A DNA stretch of 64,000 nucleotides from Methanolobus sp. (lineage in GTDB: Archaea > Halobacteriota > Methanosarcinia > Methanosarcinales > Methanosarcinaceae): contig JARVGJ010000009.1 of NCBI GenBank assembly GCA_029762595.1, forward strand, positions 1-64,000, in the 5' to 3' direction. The first letter of the stretch is position 1, and each line of letters starts with the position of its first letter. Under the pieces are notes generated by a model that made no database searches, was not told the origin of the DNA, and saw only the letters and a list, made by a program, of their open reading frames with translations. A program made the position numbers and the translations under genes. This document shows positions 54,296-63,797 of this stretch, one piece after another.

Positions 54296-55711
54296 CTACT
54301 TTAATCTGTGCAGATGCTCAGTGCCATTTTCCATTCTTAGCACAAGCACTTCCCTTGCCACAAGGTCCCGGATCTTCATATTTATCTCCTCATGGTTGAA
54401 CTGGCGTGAAACAAGGCTTTTTATTATATCTTTCTTCACCTTTGCTCCCCGGGGCATGTACATCAATATATTTGTCTCAAGCTTGTCAGGTTTAATATTT
54501 TCATTCCTGCTGGGTGCAACATCAGGGGAATGCACAGCACTTTTAACCGATGTCTCCTGGATTTGTTGCATATTGCTCTCTTCGGTATCCATGAACAGTG
54601 GTAAGACTGCCGGATTTTCTGTATTTTGCATTTCCGATGGTTTAAATTGGCTTAGTTCAGGTTCACTTTCTATTCCTATCTGGCTGAACTCCGGCATTAC
54701 AACCCCTTCTTCTTTCCTTTCCTGTACCGGTGTTTTGAGCTCCGGCATTACAACCCCCTCTTCTTTCCTTTCCTGTACCGGTGTTTTGAGCTCTGGTATT
54801 ACAACCCCCTCTTCTTTCCTTTCCTGTACCGGTGGTTTGAGCTCTGGTATTACAACCCCTTCTTCTTTCCTTTCCTGTACCGGTGTTTTGAGCTCTGGTA
54901 TTACAACCCCCTCTTCTTTCCTTTCCTGTACCGGTGTTTTGAGCTCTGGTATTACAACCCCTTCTTCTTTCCTTTCCTTAGCCGGTGGTTTGAACTCCGG
55001 TATCGTGTATTCTATCATTTCTGCGGGGGTTTCTATTGTTCTTTTGATTGGATCACTTGATGTATTTTCTTCTGGTGGTGCTTCTTTCTGGTCGATCTTT
55101 TCCGCTACTATCTCCGATAGCTTTATTCCCTGGGGGTTTTCAACGGTTTGACTTGCTATTTCTTCTGTGGTTTGGAAATCAGGTTCGATAACATTTTTCA
55201 TAATTGAATCCGGGAGCAATTCAAAAACTTCCACCGCAGGTTCAGTTTCTGCATGGCTTTCCTTTACGGGTTGCGACAATTCCTGCTCAAAAACTAGTAC
55301 GTCTGTCTTAGTTTTACTATCGTTTTCCTCTGTGTCTTCTATAGTGTCTGATCCAGTATGTTCTTCCGGGCTATTCATGCACCTTTGCGGTAAGATCGTA
55401 TCAGACGTTTCTAGTGACCCTTGCACAGTTTCCTGCATATTTCCTATATCTGGTAGAGTATTTAATTTCCCGCCAACCCCTTCTTCCATTTGGATCTTAT
55501 ATTCGAGATCTTTAAGCCTGGTAAATATCATATCAACATCGTCTTGGAGGATTGCAAATCTCTCTTTCCATGGTGTTTTTTCATTTGCAGGGATGTTATC
55601 AAGCACGTCAAGCTCTCTTTCAATGAGTTTTCTGATGAAAAGGCTCTTGTTCTCTATCTTGTCAAGTTTGTCAAAAAGTTCGTCCGACATGCTTATGGTA
55701 AGTCTTTTCAT
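54296..55711 (-). CDS. ribbon-helix-helix / repeat linker / winged-helix protein
   Basis: A 471-residue protein with DNA-binding-type domains at both ends. Residues 1-36 (MKRLTISMSDELFDKLDKIENKSLFIRKLIERELDVL) match a ribbon-helix-helix of the CopG type. Residues 60-90 are a charged helix. Residues 90-240 are acidic low complexity. Residues about 241-342 hold six 17-residue repeats (ELKTPVQERKEEGVVIP and variants). The last 65 residues (MYMPRGAKVKKDIIKSLVSRQFNHEEINMKIRDLVAREVLVLR) look like a winged helix. Tethering two DNA-binding modules on a long flexible chain suggests a DNA-bridging or regulatory role, which is inference. The RHH could dimerise. Confidence 0.75.
   Translation of the reverse strand: MKRLTISMSDELFDKLDKIENKSLFIRKLIERELDVLDNIPANEKTPWKERFAILQDDVDMIFTRLKDLEYKIQMEEGVGGKLNTLPDIGNMQETVQGSLETSDTILPQRCMNSPEEHTGSDTIEDTEENDSKTKTDVLVFEQELSQPVKESHAETEPAVEVFELLPDSIMKNVIEPDFQTTEEIASQTVENPQGIKLSEIVAEKIDQKEAPPEENTSSDPIKRTIETPAEMIEYTIPEFKPPAKERKEEGVVIPELKTPVQERKEEGVVIPELKTPVQERKEEGVVIPELKPPVQERKEEGVVIPELKTPVQERKEEGVVMPELKTPVQERKEEGVVMPEFSQIGIESEPELSQFKPSEMQNTENPAVLPLFMDTEESNMQQIQETSVKSAVHSPDVAPSRNENIKPDKLETNILMYMPRGAKVKKDIIKSLVSRQFNHEEINMKIRDLVAREVLVLRMENGTEHLHRLK
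54686..54991. repeat. 51-bp tandem repeat, six units, inside the RHH-repeat gene
   Basis: Six copies of a 51-base unit (coding 17 residues, KERKEEGVV core) lie between GAACTCCGG at 54686 and the same motif at 54992. The central units are nearly identical at the DNA level and the outer ones more diverged, so the array has expanded by duplication and probably varies in number among strains. Confidence 0.9.
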
Positions 55712-55934
55712 GGCACCCTTCCTAAAATGATTGGTTTATTTGACCATAGTTTATGCGTAATCAACTAATGTATGCACATATCATACATATATATTTAATG
55801 GAAATATATTTATTTAAACATACATCGTTATCATCTCTATGAATAAACCTCAAGCTAAAGTGTGAAATGCAATGACGCATAAAATGCACGAAAGTGTAAA
55901 ATGGGGATTTGAATTAGAAATATTCACACTGGTA

Positions 55935-55985
55935 TGAAAAAATAATAACCCTATGTGAGTGAGCTTATGGTGTAAGCTCACATAG
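55935..55985 (-). terminator. hairpin terminator at the end of the thymidylate synthase gene
   Basis: Read on the minus strand, CTATGTGAGCTTA pairs with TAAGCTCACTCACATAG (13 pairs with a 4-base bulge) and is followed by GGGTTATTATTTTTTC. The TGA stop codon of the gene (55978-55980) lies inside the first arm of the stem. Confidence 0.75.
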
Positions 55986-56742
55986 ATTTCTTACATTCAG
56001 GGCACGCTTTACCTTTTGTGGTCTGGATAAAAGAGTGTTTTGGTGTTATGCACTTGCATATGGGGCAAAGCTCATTATTCTTGAATATTTTTTCCACAGC
56101 CTGCAAGTCGGGTTCGTAGATGTGTGTGTCCCAACCTGTGGCTATCAGTGACTCTATCTCAAATTGCAGGTTCTGTTCAAGGAACACTTTTTTAAATCCT
56201 TCTACAATTGCAGGGATATTTGCAGGGAATCCGCCAAATGCATCCCATGAGCGATACAGGATATATATCCTGACCTGTTTATCATTTAGAAGTTCAACCT
56301 TATAGGCTATCCAGCAGGGCTGGTCCTCGTATTTAGGAATGTGGACTTCATTCTCCCATAGTACGCCAACGTGTCTCCTGGATCCCGGACGGATGTTTTT
56401 CACATTGTTCTGTAATGTATTGTATGCTGTTTCTCCGTACCTGAACAACTGCTTGGCATAACAGTAATCGAATTTCCTCTTGTCATCCTCAGCAAGTGAA
56501 ACGTACCAGTCCGCATATTCTTCTGTGAGTTCTTCTTTGTACTTCTTTATAAGATTCTCTCCAAAAGGTACTGCCGGGTTGACCTGTCTGTTGTTCACAT
56601 CCTCTATGTGAATAGTGGCATGGACTCGTTTTGTAATTGTCCCGTAGTCCGGTTTGTGCACCTCTCCCTTATGATATATCTCATGGATTAACTGTGACCA
56701 TGCAGAAGAAATATTTCTTGCTTTTATCAGTACTGCTTCCAT
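55978..56742 (-). CDS. archaeal thymidylate synthase (ThyA fold) with C-terminal zinc ribbon
   Basis: The core aligns by eye with ThyA: DQPCWIAYKVEL (nucleophile Cys143), ILYRSWDAFGGFPANI (Arg164, Asn175, the dUMP-binding Asn) and ATGWDTHIYEPDLQAVEKI (His207, Tyr209). The PCH of bacterial enzymes is PCW here, and the long folate-binding parts are lacking, as in methanogen enzymes thought to use methylene-H4MPT/H4SPT. A four-to-five-cysteine tail (CPICKC ... CPEC; C226-C250) forms a zinc-ribbon-like end I do not know from other ThyA. An ATG at 56751 is an alternative start, but it sits directly against AGGGA. Confidence 0.85.
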   Translation of the reverse strand: MEAVLIKARNISSAWSQLIHEIYHKGEVHKPDYGTITKRVHATIHIEDVNNRQVNPAVPFGENLIKKYKEELTEEYADWYVSLAEDDKRKFDYCYAKQLFRYGETAYNTLQNNVKNIRPGSRRHVGVLWENEVHIPKYEDQPCWIAYKVELLNDKQVRIYILYRSWDAFGGFPANIPAIVEGFKKVFLEQNLQFEIESLIATGWDTHIYEPDLQAVEKIFKNNELCPICKCITPKHSFIQTTKGKACPECKKSM

Positions 56743-56782
56743 GTCATTCATTCCCTGTCTTTATATTCCTGCATTTATATTG

Positions 56783-57640
56783 TTATTCATCTATAACTTT
56801 TTTTGTCCCTTGTTTTCCAACCAATGCACTTGCCAGCATTATTGCCTTGGTATAATGCCCGCCAACCCTGGAAGTATCAACAAAGACATAATCATCCATT
56901 AATATGGGTGCTCCCAACCCGTCTCCTCCGCCGAGGAAGACCAGTGTCCTGAATATAAGGTTGCCCGAGATACCATCTGGTGCGAGTATGAAATTTGCTT
57001 CCTTAATTGCATCCTCGATAAGGATCGTGTAGTGCTTAGCATCTATGCCTTGCTCTTTTATCCTGTTGACAATGAAATCCCCTTCAGCAAGTGTCTGATC
57101 AACACGGGGATTGCGCCCCAGATCTCCGATCCTTCCTCCGGAAAGGACTCCTACTGCAGGTTCGATGTCAAACCTGCGTATATATTCGACTCCAAGCTTT
57201 ATGAACTCGATCTTGTCTGCAAGTTCGTTTCCTTCGTCTATGCCCACGGGCGCAATGAAGAAAGGTATCCCTTCATCTGTCTGCAATAAAGCGATCCTGT
57301 GCAGTTTTTCCTGGTTCAGTATCTTCTTCAGATGTGTCAGGGTCTGTGAGGCCCCTGCGGTTCCTCTTACTGCGGCATCGATATATCCGGACCTCAAAAG
57401 GTCACCCAGGGTCCTTTCCGGTTCATTGGTCCCGACAATCTCCAGTTCTGTTCCGATATCTTCTATTTCCTTCTTATTTCCAACAAGTAGCACATGTGCG
57501 TATCCTGCTTCATGTGCATCTGAGGCACTTTTAAGCATCTTAAGGTTGGGATTGCGTACTCCTATGGCCACTCTTGCCCTGTTCTTCAATGCCCTTTTCT
57601 CTATGAGGCCAAGGAGGTTCTCTGTACTTTTTGTTCCCAT
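56783..57640 (-). CDS. mtxX: methanogenesis marker protein 4 (MtxX)
   Basis: A 285-residue protein of the MtxX/methanogenesis-marker-4 family, related in fold to phosphate acyltransferases ([89 protein letters not shown]). Found only in methanogens; it was once described as a methyltransferase component, but the function is unproven. The frame opens at 57691, but AGGGAT seven bases before the ATG at 57640 decides the start. It is divergent from rfcL. Confidence 0.92.
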   Translation of the reverse strand: MGTKSTENLLGLIEKRALKNRARVAIGVRNPNLKMLKSASDAHEAGYAHVLLVGNKKEIEDIGTELEIVGTNEPERTLGDLLRSGYIDAAVRGTAGASQTLTHLKKILNQEKLHRIALLQTDEGIPFFIAPVGIDEGNELADKIEFIKLGVEYIRRFDIEPAVGVLSGGRIGDLGRNPRVDQTLAEGDFIVNRIKEQGIDAKHYTILIEDAIKEANFILAPDGISGNLIFRTLVFLGGGDGLGAPILMDDYVFVDTSRVGGHYTKAIMLASALVGKQGTKKVIDE

Positions 57641-57726
57641 TGCAAAATCCCTACCATTAATAATATCAATCAGAACAACAAAGTTGTGCAAACATTAATT
57701 ACTTTTCCTGAATATTAGGTAGTAAC

Positions 57727-59217
57727 ATGACTGTGCAGATGGAATGGGCAGAAAAATACAGGCCAAATACCCTGAAAGATATTGTGGGTCATAAAAAAGT
57801 AATAGATGATCTTCGTAACTGGAGTGAACAATGGTTATATGGCACTCCTGAAATGAAGGCTGTGCTGTTTTATGGGCAACCGGGTATCGGCAAGACTTCT
57901 TCTGCTTACGCACTTGCAAATGACATGGGATGGGAAGTGATCGAGCTCAATGCCAGTGATCAGAGGACAGCAGGTATTATCGGGAAAGTGGCAGGCTCAG
58001 CCTCAAGGATGCAGACACTAGCTGCGAACTCGGCAAAAAGGCTTATTATACTTGATGAGGCGGATAATCTTCACGGAAACAGTGACCGTGGAGGGTCACG
58101 TGCAATAATTGACATAGTCAAAAATACAAGTCAGCCTATTGTACTGATTGCGAATGATCTTTATGGTCTGTCTTCTTCATTGCGTTCTTTATGCCTTGGG
58201 CTTAAGTTCGGTTCTTTACAGTCCCGCTCAATGGTTCCGGCCCTGAAGGATATTGCACATAAGGAAGGTCTGGTGTGCAGACCAGGGGTTATTGAGAAGA
58301 TAGTAGAGAGCTCAGATGGTGATTTCAGAAGTGCTGTCAATGATCTGCAGGCAGTTTCCCTGGGTCGCACAGAAATTGGCATAGAGGACATTTCCACATC
58401 CCAGCGAGATAATAAAGAGAGCATATTCAAAGTCATTGGCAGGATATTCCATGGCAAGGATGTCGCTTCTGCATTGGAGGCCACATATGGTCTTGATGAA
58501 ACTCCGGAAGACCTCATTCACTGGGTGGATGAGAACCTGCCTTACCAATATACTGGCAAAGGAGAGGAAGCACTTACTGATGATATTATTAGTGCCTACT
58601 CATATCTCTCAAGGGCTGATCGTTTTCTGGGAAGAGTTCGCAGGCGTCAGAATTATCGTATGTGGCGCTATGCAGGTATGCTTATGACCGGAGGTACGGT
58701 TGTTTCCAAATCTCGTGTACGTGGTGGATTTGTTAAATTCCAGCCACCTTCGCTCTGGCGCAAGATGGGGCAGATGCGTGCTAAAAGGGCCATGAGGGAC
58801 AATATAGCTGTGAAGATCGGAACTCATTGTAATGAATCAATGCGTTATTCCCGCCTTGAGCTTGCAGGGCTCTATTCCCGGCTTTTGCAAACAGATGATT
58901 ATGCGCCTGCAGTTGTGACTACCCTTGGTCTTGACATGGATGAACTGCTCTATATGGCTGGTGCAAAGAAAGTCACAAAAAAGCTTCAGGCGGTTTATGA
59001 TGAAGCTCAAAAACAAATTCCGTCCATTGCTACTTCGGATGAGCCTTTGTTCTTTGTGGAAAAGAAGGCTCCTAAAAAAGATCCTTCTCAACTTAGCCTG
59101 AACAAATTACGAATTTCGGACAAAGAGGGTATCAACTCTGCCGAAATTACTGCTACTGGCCAAGCTTCTAAAAAGGATCCGGTGAAAAAGCCACAAAAGA
59201 CATTATTTGATTTTTAG
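57727..59217 (+). CDS. rfcL: replication factor C large subunit
   Basis: A 496-residue AAA+ clamp-loader subunit that opens PCNA with RfcS. EWAEKYRPNTLKDIVGHKKVIDDL opens the domain, FYGQPGIGKTSSAYALANDMGWEVIELNASDQRT is Walker A and its surround, LIILDEADNLHGNSDRGG is Walker B. The C-terminal region (about 400-496) is basic and ends in KKPQKTLFDF, a PCNA-interacting (PIP-box) motif. Start at ATG 57727, with AGGT upstream. Confidence 0.97.
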   Translation: MTVQMEWAEKYRPNTLKDIVGHKKVIDDLRNWSEQWLYGTPEMKAVLFYGQPGIGKTSSAYALANDMGWEVIELNASDQRTAGIIGKVAGSASRMQTLAANSAKRLIILDEADNLHGNSDRGGSRAIIDIVKNTSQPIVLIANDLYGLSSSLRSLCLGLKFGSLQSRSMVPALKDIAHKEGLVCRPGVIEKIVESSDGDFRSAVNDLQAVSLGRTEIGIEDISTSQRDNKESIFKVIGRIFHGKDVASALEATYGLDETPEDLIHWVDENLPYQYTGKGEEALTDDIISAYSYLSRADRFLGRVRRRQNYRMWRYAGMLMTGGTVVSKSRVRGGFVKFQPPSLWRKMGQMRAKRAMRDNIAVKIGTHCNESMRYSRLELAGLYSRLLQTDDYAPAVVTTLGLDMDELLYMAGAKKVTKKLQAVYDEAQKQIPSIATSDEPLFFVEKKAPKKDPSQLSLNKLRISDKEGINSAEITATGQASKKDPVKKPQKTLFDF

Positions 59218-59699
59218 ATGGCTTTTGCTGTCTCATTATGTTATGATTTTTGTCTGAATTTTATCAGAGTTTTAAAAAGCCATTTCATTTCTTATTGCAG
59301 AGAAAGTTCAGTACTTGCGTATTATCAGATGGGGCTCTTATTAGCATAAATAGGAGCATGCACATGAAATAACGAAATCATCTTTAAACCAGTGATAATT
59401 TGACAAAGATCTTTCCTCACTTGTAAATCCAACATAAATGGAGTGGAGTATGAGCGGGTTGGGGAGTGGGGGTTATTGTCAAAAAGAGGATAACCCGCTC
59501 ATCTAATCCATAAATGGATACTATGATATATAAATGTATTGCTCATCCTCATCATTATAATGAGGCGATTATGACTATGTGTCTTTTGATGCTGATTTTG
59601 AAATATATTTTATGATATGATTATCTGATATGGTTCTTTCCATCCCAAACATCGAAAACTGCTAAATACCTTGTGTCACACTTTCAGTGTAGTGATAAA
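59218..59699. other. 482-base intergenic region with a long inverted repeat
   Basis: Contains TGAGCGGGTT (59451-59460) and AACCCGCTCA (59492-59501), a perfect ten-base inverted repeat around a 31-base G-rich loop in which GGTTAT can also pair with ATAACC. A TATA-like CTAAATAC near 59662 may drive the AsnC-type gene. No other gene is seen. Confidence 0.55.
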
Positions 59700-59933
59700 A
59701 TGGTAATAGGGGTAACTATGGTAAACGTGCTGCCAGGCAGCGAAAGGCCAGCTTTCAATGAACTCCAAAAGATCGAAGGAATAAAAGATATATACCATGT
59801 TTTTGGAGAATATGACTTCGTTGTGATAATAGAGGTCGATGACCTTGGAAGTCTCAATAGTATTGTGGATCTGATACGTGAGACTAACTCTGTCACTGCA
59901 ACCCAAACAATTGTAGGCGCAGAGTTGAAATGA
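59700..59933 (+). CDS. stand-alone AsnC/Lrp ligand-binding (RAM) domain protein
   Basis: A 77-residue protein consisting only of the RAM domain of Lrp/AsnC regulators (VIGVTMVNVLPGSERPAFNELQKIEGIKDIYHVFGEYDFVVIIEVDDLGSLNSIVDLIRETNSVTATQTIVGAEL). It lacks DNA-binding sequence, so it probably senses an amino acid and modulates another Lrp by co-assembly. The ORF starts at 59673 with unfamiliar residues, and the ATG at 59700 is preferred. Top6 genes follow. Confidence 0.88.
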   Translation: MVIGVTMVNVLPGSERPAFNELQKIEGIKDIYHVFGEYDFVVIIEVDDLGSLNSIVDLIRETNSVTATQTIVGAELK

Positions 59934-60020
59934 CACCGGAAAAAACATTTTTATATATTCTGAGTTATTATTTTCTGGTCACGCAGATAATTAATAATAA
60001 CGGACAAGGAAGATAATCTT

Positions 60021-61883
60021 ATGGATAATCCGATTGCAGAAGAGCTTGCCAAGAACCAAAAATCAATAAGTGTTGCGGAGTTCTTTGAAAAGAACAGGCA
60101 GATACTGGGATTTGACTCTGCTCCCAGAAGCCTTATCACAACTGTTAAAGAAGCAGTTGATAACTCCCTTGATGCCTGCGAGGAGTCAGAGATACTCCCT
60201 GACATATTCCTGCAGATAGACAGGTCAGGTAAGGACAATGTGGTTGTAATTGTGGAGGATAACGGACCTGGGATCGTCAAGGAGCAGATCCCAAAGGTCT
60301 TTGCAAAACTCCTTTACGGCTCACGTTTCCATGCGCTCAAACAAAGCCGTGGACAACAGGGTATAGGTATATCTGCATCTGTACTGTACTCCCAGCTTAC
60401 ATCGGGGCATCATACCAGGATCATATCCAAGATCGGTCATGGTAAGCCTGCACACTATTACGAACTGATGATCAATACCAGCACCAATGATCCCGAGATA
60501 CTCAAGGACGATGTCGTTGACTGGGACCGTCCGCATGGCACACGCATTGAAATGGAAATGGAAGCTTCCTATGTAAAGGGGAGGAGGCAATCTATCTACG
60601 AATATCTTAAGGCAACTGCTATAGTAAATCCTCACGCAAGGATTACCCTGATAGAGCCTGATGGCAATGAAGTGGTCTTTGAAAGGGCAACGGACAAACT
60701 TCCTGTTCCTGCAAAGGAGATATTGCCGCACCCGCATGGGATAGAGCTTGGTACTCTCATGAAAATGCTAAGATACACCGAAAGGCAGAAGTTATCTCCT
60801 TTTTTACGTTATTCCTTTTCCAAGATAGGGCATCTTGCCGCTGAAGAGATCTGCAAGGCAGCAGGACTTGATCCTGAACTGGATCCGCATGAGATGACAA
60901 GGGATCAGTCAAAAAAACTTCTCGAAGCATTCAATAAAGTAAAAATAATGTCTCCGCCCACTGATTGTCTTTCTCCTATAGGTGAGGATCTTATCTATAA
61001 AGGGCTTGAAAAGGAGGTAAATGTCGATTTCATAGCTACTACCACCAGGAGCCCATCTGTTTTTTCAGGAAACCCTTTCATAATCGAGGTGGGTATAGCA
61101 TATGGCGGTGAGTTGCAAAAGGATGATCGTGTTGAAATAATGCGTTTTGCCAACAGGGTCCCACTGCTGTATCAACAGGGTGGCTGTGTGATCACTCATG
61201 CTATTGAATCCGTTAAATGGAAGCAATATGGATTGAATCAGCCAGGCGGAGGATTGCCCACAGGTCCGGTTGTCATCCTTGTACACGTAGCTTCGACAAA
61301 CGTTCCTTTCACTTCAGAATCCAAGGATGCGGTTGCTGATATACCTGAAATAAAAGATGAAGTGGAGCTGGCCATAAAAGAAGTTGCCAGGAAAATGAAC
61401 AGGTATCTTAACAAACGTGACAGTCTCAAGAAGAGGCGTGAAAAAGAAATCATAATCACAAAGGTTCTCCCAAAAATGGCTAAAAAACTGGCTGAGACGC
61501 TGGATCGTGAAGTCCCTGACATAAACCCGGTAGTTGCAAAGATAATGGGTAATCTCCTTGTAAGCAGAATGGTCGAATCCAGCGGTAACGGTGGTGTGAA
61601 CATATCCGTAAGTGTCAAGAACTTCTCCGGTAAAAAACAGGACTTTAAGATACATGATATGGTCCCTTTCGAAATACAGGATGCAGTACCAGAACCAAAG
61701 GTCATCAGTATGGGCAATGATTTTGATTACATTTGGAATCTCAGTGTTTCTCCTGGTTCTTCAAAGGTAGTTCGGTATTCTGTTGCATCTCTGGACGATA
61801 CGGAAGTAGCAAAGCTGCCGGCTCTTATAGTAGAAGGTCTTGAAGAAGAGCTTGTTACCGGTGCAAAGGCAATAAAGGGGTGA
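60021..61883 (+). CDS. top6B: DNA topoisomerase VI subunit B
   Basis: A 620-residue ATPase subunit of the type IIB topoisomerase that relaxes and decatenates DNA. The GHKL (Bergerat) motifs [30 protein letters not shown] and [22 protein letters not shown] are visible, followed by the transducer domain with the Lys switch in [23 protein letters not shown]. Length is normal. AAGGAAG precedes the ATG, and TTTTTATATA at 59949-59958 is a likely promoter. It precedes top6A by six bases. Confidence 0.97.
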   Translation: MDNPIAEELAKNQKSISVAEFFEKNRQILGFDSAPRSLITTVKEAVDNSLDACEESEILPDIFLQIDRSGKDNVVVIVEDNGPGIVKEQIPKVFAKLLYGSRFHALKQSRGQQGIGISASVLYSQLTSGHHTRIISKIGHGKPAHYYELMINTSTNDPEILKDDVVDWDRPHGTRIEMEMEASYVKGRRQSIYEYLKATAIVNPHARITLIEPDGNEVVFERATDKLPVPAKEILPHPHGIELGTLMKMLRYTERQKLSPFLRYSFSKIGHLAAEEICKAAGLDPELDPHEMTRDQSKKLLEAFNKVKIMSPPTDCLSPIGEDLIYKGLEKEVNVDFIATTTRSPSVFSGNPFIIEVGIAYGGELQKDDRVEIMRFANRVPLLYQQGGCVITHAIESVKWKQYGLNQPGGGLPTGPVVILVHVASTNVPFTSESKDAVADIPEIKDEVELAIKEVARKMNRYLNKRDSLKKRREKEIIITKVLPKMAKKLAETLDREVPDINPVVAKIMGNLLVSRMVESSGNGGVNISVSVKNFSGKKQDFKIHDMVPFEIQDAVPEPKVISMGNDFDYIWNLSVSPGSSKVVRYSVASLDDTEVAKLPALIVEGLEEELVTGAKAIKG

Positions 61884-61889
61884 TTATGA

Positions 61890-62999
61890 ATGGCAGAACA
61901 TATTTCTAATCAGAGAAAGGAACATGATGGGATTGCAAGCAACCGTTTACTGGGTCTTGCCGGCGATATTTATGATCAGTTTATCGATGAGGTAGTGCCA
62001 AATGTTTTCCTTCCAAGCCGTACAAAAGCCAATATCGAATATTCTGAGGATAGTGATGTCTGGGTATACGGGGACAGGGAAACGGAGAGAAGTGCCAAGA
62101 CGGTAAAAGGTGCTTTTCAGCTGTTGAAAACTTCCCATGTTATCGATTTCCTCATAAAGAACCATCTTGGACAGAACAGAGGTTCCACATTAAGGGAATT
62201 GTATTATATCTCGGAGAACTGGGACATAGCCAAGTTCCGGGAACAGCCTGAAAGTGACAGGTTGATAGAGGACCTGGAGATTATCTCGGGTCTGCAAAGG
62301 GAATATTTCCATATGCGTCCGGAAGAAGATGGTGCGACCATGTTCGGCCCGGTACGCCTGCGTGAGGAAACAAAAAGGGGGGATCGTGTTATCCACTGTC
62401 AGGAAGACATAGGTGAGAGCGGTTACCAGATCCCTTTTAACGTGGAGAATATCAAGTTTTTGGAATCTGATGCCAAATTTATAATTGCCATTGAGACTGG
62501 TGGTATGTATGCCAGGCTCATTGAGAATGGTTTTGATGATAAGAATGATGCCATACTTGTACACCTTAAGGGCCAGCCCGCACGTTCCACTCGTCGCATC
62601 ATCAAAAGGATGAATGAAGAGCTGAATCTGCCTGTGGTGGTGTTCACTGATGGCGATCCATGGTCATATCGTATCTTTGCTTCAGTAGCTTACGGGGCAA
62701 TAAAAAGTGCTCACCTCTCAGAGTACATGGCAACTCCCGGTGCTCAGTTTGTTGGTGTGCAACCTTCCGATATCGTGGAGTATGAACTATCCACTGACAA
62801 ATTGACAGATAAGGATGTGGCCGCCCTGAGGAGTGAACTTACAGATCCACGATTTGAAAGTGACTACTGGAAAGAACAGATCAGCCTCCAGCTTGAGATC
62901 AATAAAAAGGCTGAACAGCAGGCTTTTGCAGGCAAGGGTCTTGACTTTGTTACGGATAAATACCTTCCTGAACGTCTGACCGAACTGGGAATACTTTGA
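61890..62999 (+). CDS. top6A: DNA topoisomerase VI subunit A (Spo11 family)
   Basis: A 369-residue DNA-cleaving subunit. The catalytic tyrosine lies in [18 protein letters not shown] (about residues 94-111), and the Toprim domain has [12 protein letters not shown] (Glu) and [23 protein letters not shown] (the DxD). Together with top6B it forms the heterotetramer A2B2. The ribosome site GGGGTGAT lies in the end of top6B. A GGACC-TAT-GGTCC stem and T7 tract follow directly. Confidence 0.97.
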   Translation: MAEHISNQRKEHDGIASNRLLGLAGDIYDQFIDEVVPNVFLPSRTKANIEYSEDSDVWVYGDRETERSAKTVKGAFQLLKTSHVIDFLIKNHLGQNRGSTLRELYYISENWDIAKFREQPESDRLIEDLEIISGLQREYFHMRPEEDGATMFGPVRLREETKRGDRVIHCQEDIGESGYQIPFNVENIKFLESDAKFIIAIETGGMYARLIENGFDDKNDAILVHLKGQPARSTRRIIKRMNEELNLPVVVFTDGDPWSYRIFASVAYGAIKSAHLSEYMATPGAQFVGVQPSDIVEYELSTDKLTDKDVAALRSELTDPRFESDYWKEQISLQLEINKKAEQQAFAGKGLDFVTDKYLPERLTELGIL

Positions 63000-63003
63000 T
63001 GCT

Positions 63004-63026
63004 GGACCTATGGTCCTATTTTTTTC
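63004..63026 (+). terminator. hairpin terminator after top6A
   Basis: GGACC-TAT-GGTCC (63004-63016), five perfect pairs with a three-base loop, is followed at once by TATTTTTTTCC. It lies five bases after the top6A stop. Confidence 0.8.
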
Positions 63027-63036
63027 CTTGCCATCT

Positions 63037-63744
63037 TTATGTTTTCACTTTATCAGGCCTGAAATTCCTGCATATTGCGTTGGATGCTACAGCCATCGCT
63101 TTTGTTTCCTGGTGATGGCATACGTTATCTTTCTGGAACCAACATGATCTGCATGAATATACCTTTTGGGCAAGATTGTCCTGTATAAGTTTTTCTTTGA
63201 TGATGTCTTCCCCAAATCCCTTCTGGTATTTTATGTCCCTGAGATTGCACTTCATTGAATGTGCCAGGAGTGTGCTCACCGCAGGTGGTTCCCAACGCTC
63301 ATATATCTGGTTCACAGCAAGGTCCTTTGCAGGTAAATATGTTGTTATCCTTGTCTTTTCATCTGTTTTATACTCGATGATGGCATTTAGTTTTTCAATA
63401 TGTTCTTTGATCTTAATATTATCAGGTTGCACTTTCAATGCCTTGTTCATGAAATTCAGTGCAGCTTCATATCTTCCGATTTCCTTCAGTGCCAGACTTT
63501 TGTTATATAATGCGGGAAATGATCCTGATATACTATATTGGGCCAGTATCCTGTCATAACATTGGATGGCTTCCCTGAATTTTCCTTCTATATGAAGAAG
63601 CATTCCTTTGTTATTCAAAGCTGTAGTGTTATAGGGGTTAAGCTCAAGTGCAAGGTCAAGATAATGCATCTTCATGCACGGTTCTTTTTCAGCGAGGGCC
63701 TTTTCAGTCCATTCTACTGACACCTGGGACTTGTTTTTTTGCAT
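63037..63744 (-). CDS. TPR-repeat protein with C-terminal four-cysteine motif
   Basis: A 235-residue protein. Residues about 10-130 are TPR-type helix pairs (ALELNPYNTTALNNKGMLLHIEGKFREAIQCYDRIL; ALYNKSLALKEIGRYEAALNFMNKALKVQP). The C-terminal part has C198, C201, C209 and C225 (CRSCWFQKDNVCHHQETKAMAVASNAICRNF), a spacing able to bind zinc or an iron-sulfur cluster. TPRs suggest a protein partner. The role is unknown. It is convergent with top6A and upstream of the cutA gene on the same strand. Confidence 0.8.
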   Translation of the reverse strand: MQKNKSQVSVEWTEKALAEKEPCMKMHYLDLALELNPYNTTALNNKGMLLHIEGKFREAIQCYDRILAQYSISGSFPALYNKSLALKEIGRYEAALNFMNKALKVQPDNIKIKEHIEKLNAIIEYKTDEKTRITTYLPAKDLAVNQIYERWEPPAVSTLLAHSMKCNLRDIKYQKGFGEDIIKEKLIQDNLAQKVYSCRSCWFQKDNVCHHQETKAMAVASNAICRNFRPDKVKT

Positions 63745-63797
63745 AAGGCCGTTTTATTCCTTTAACTCTATATTATCTTTCTCTTCTGATAGTGTGT

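Noticed and set aside
54321-55730. Long open frames opposite the RHH-repeat gene (plus strand, 276 and 187 codons)
   Set aside because: They are antisense shadows of the repeat region: their serine/threonine-rich repeats mirror the 51-base units, and they lack ribosome sites.
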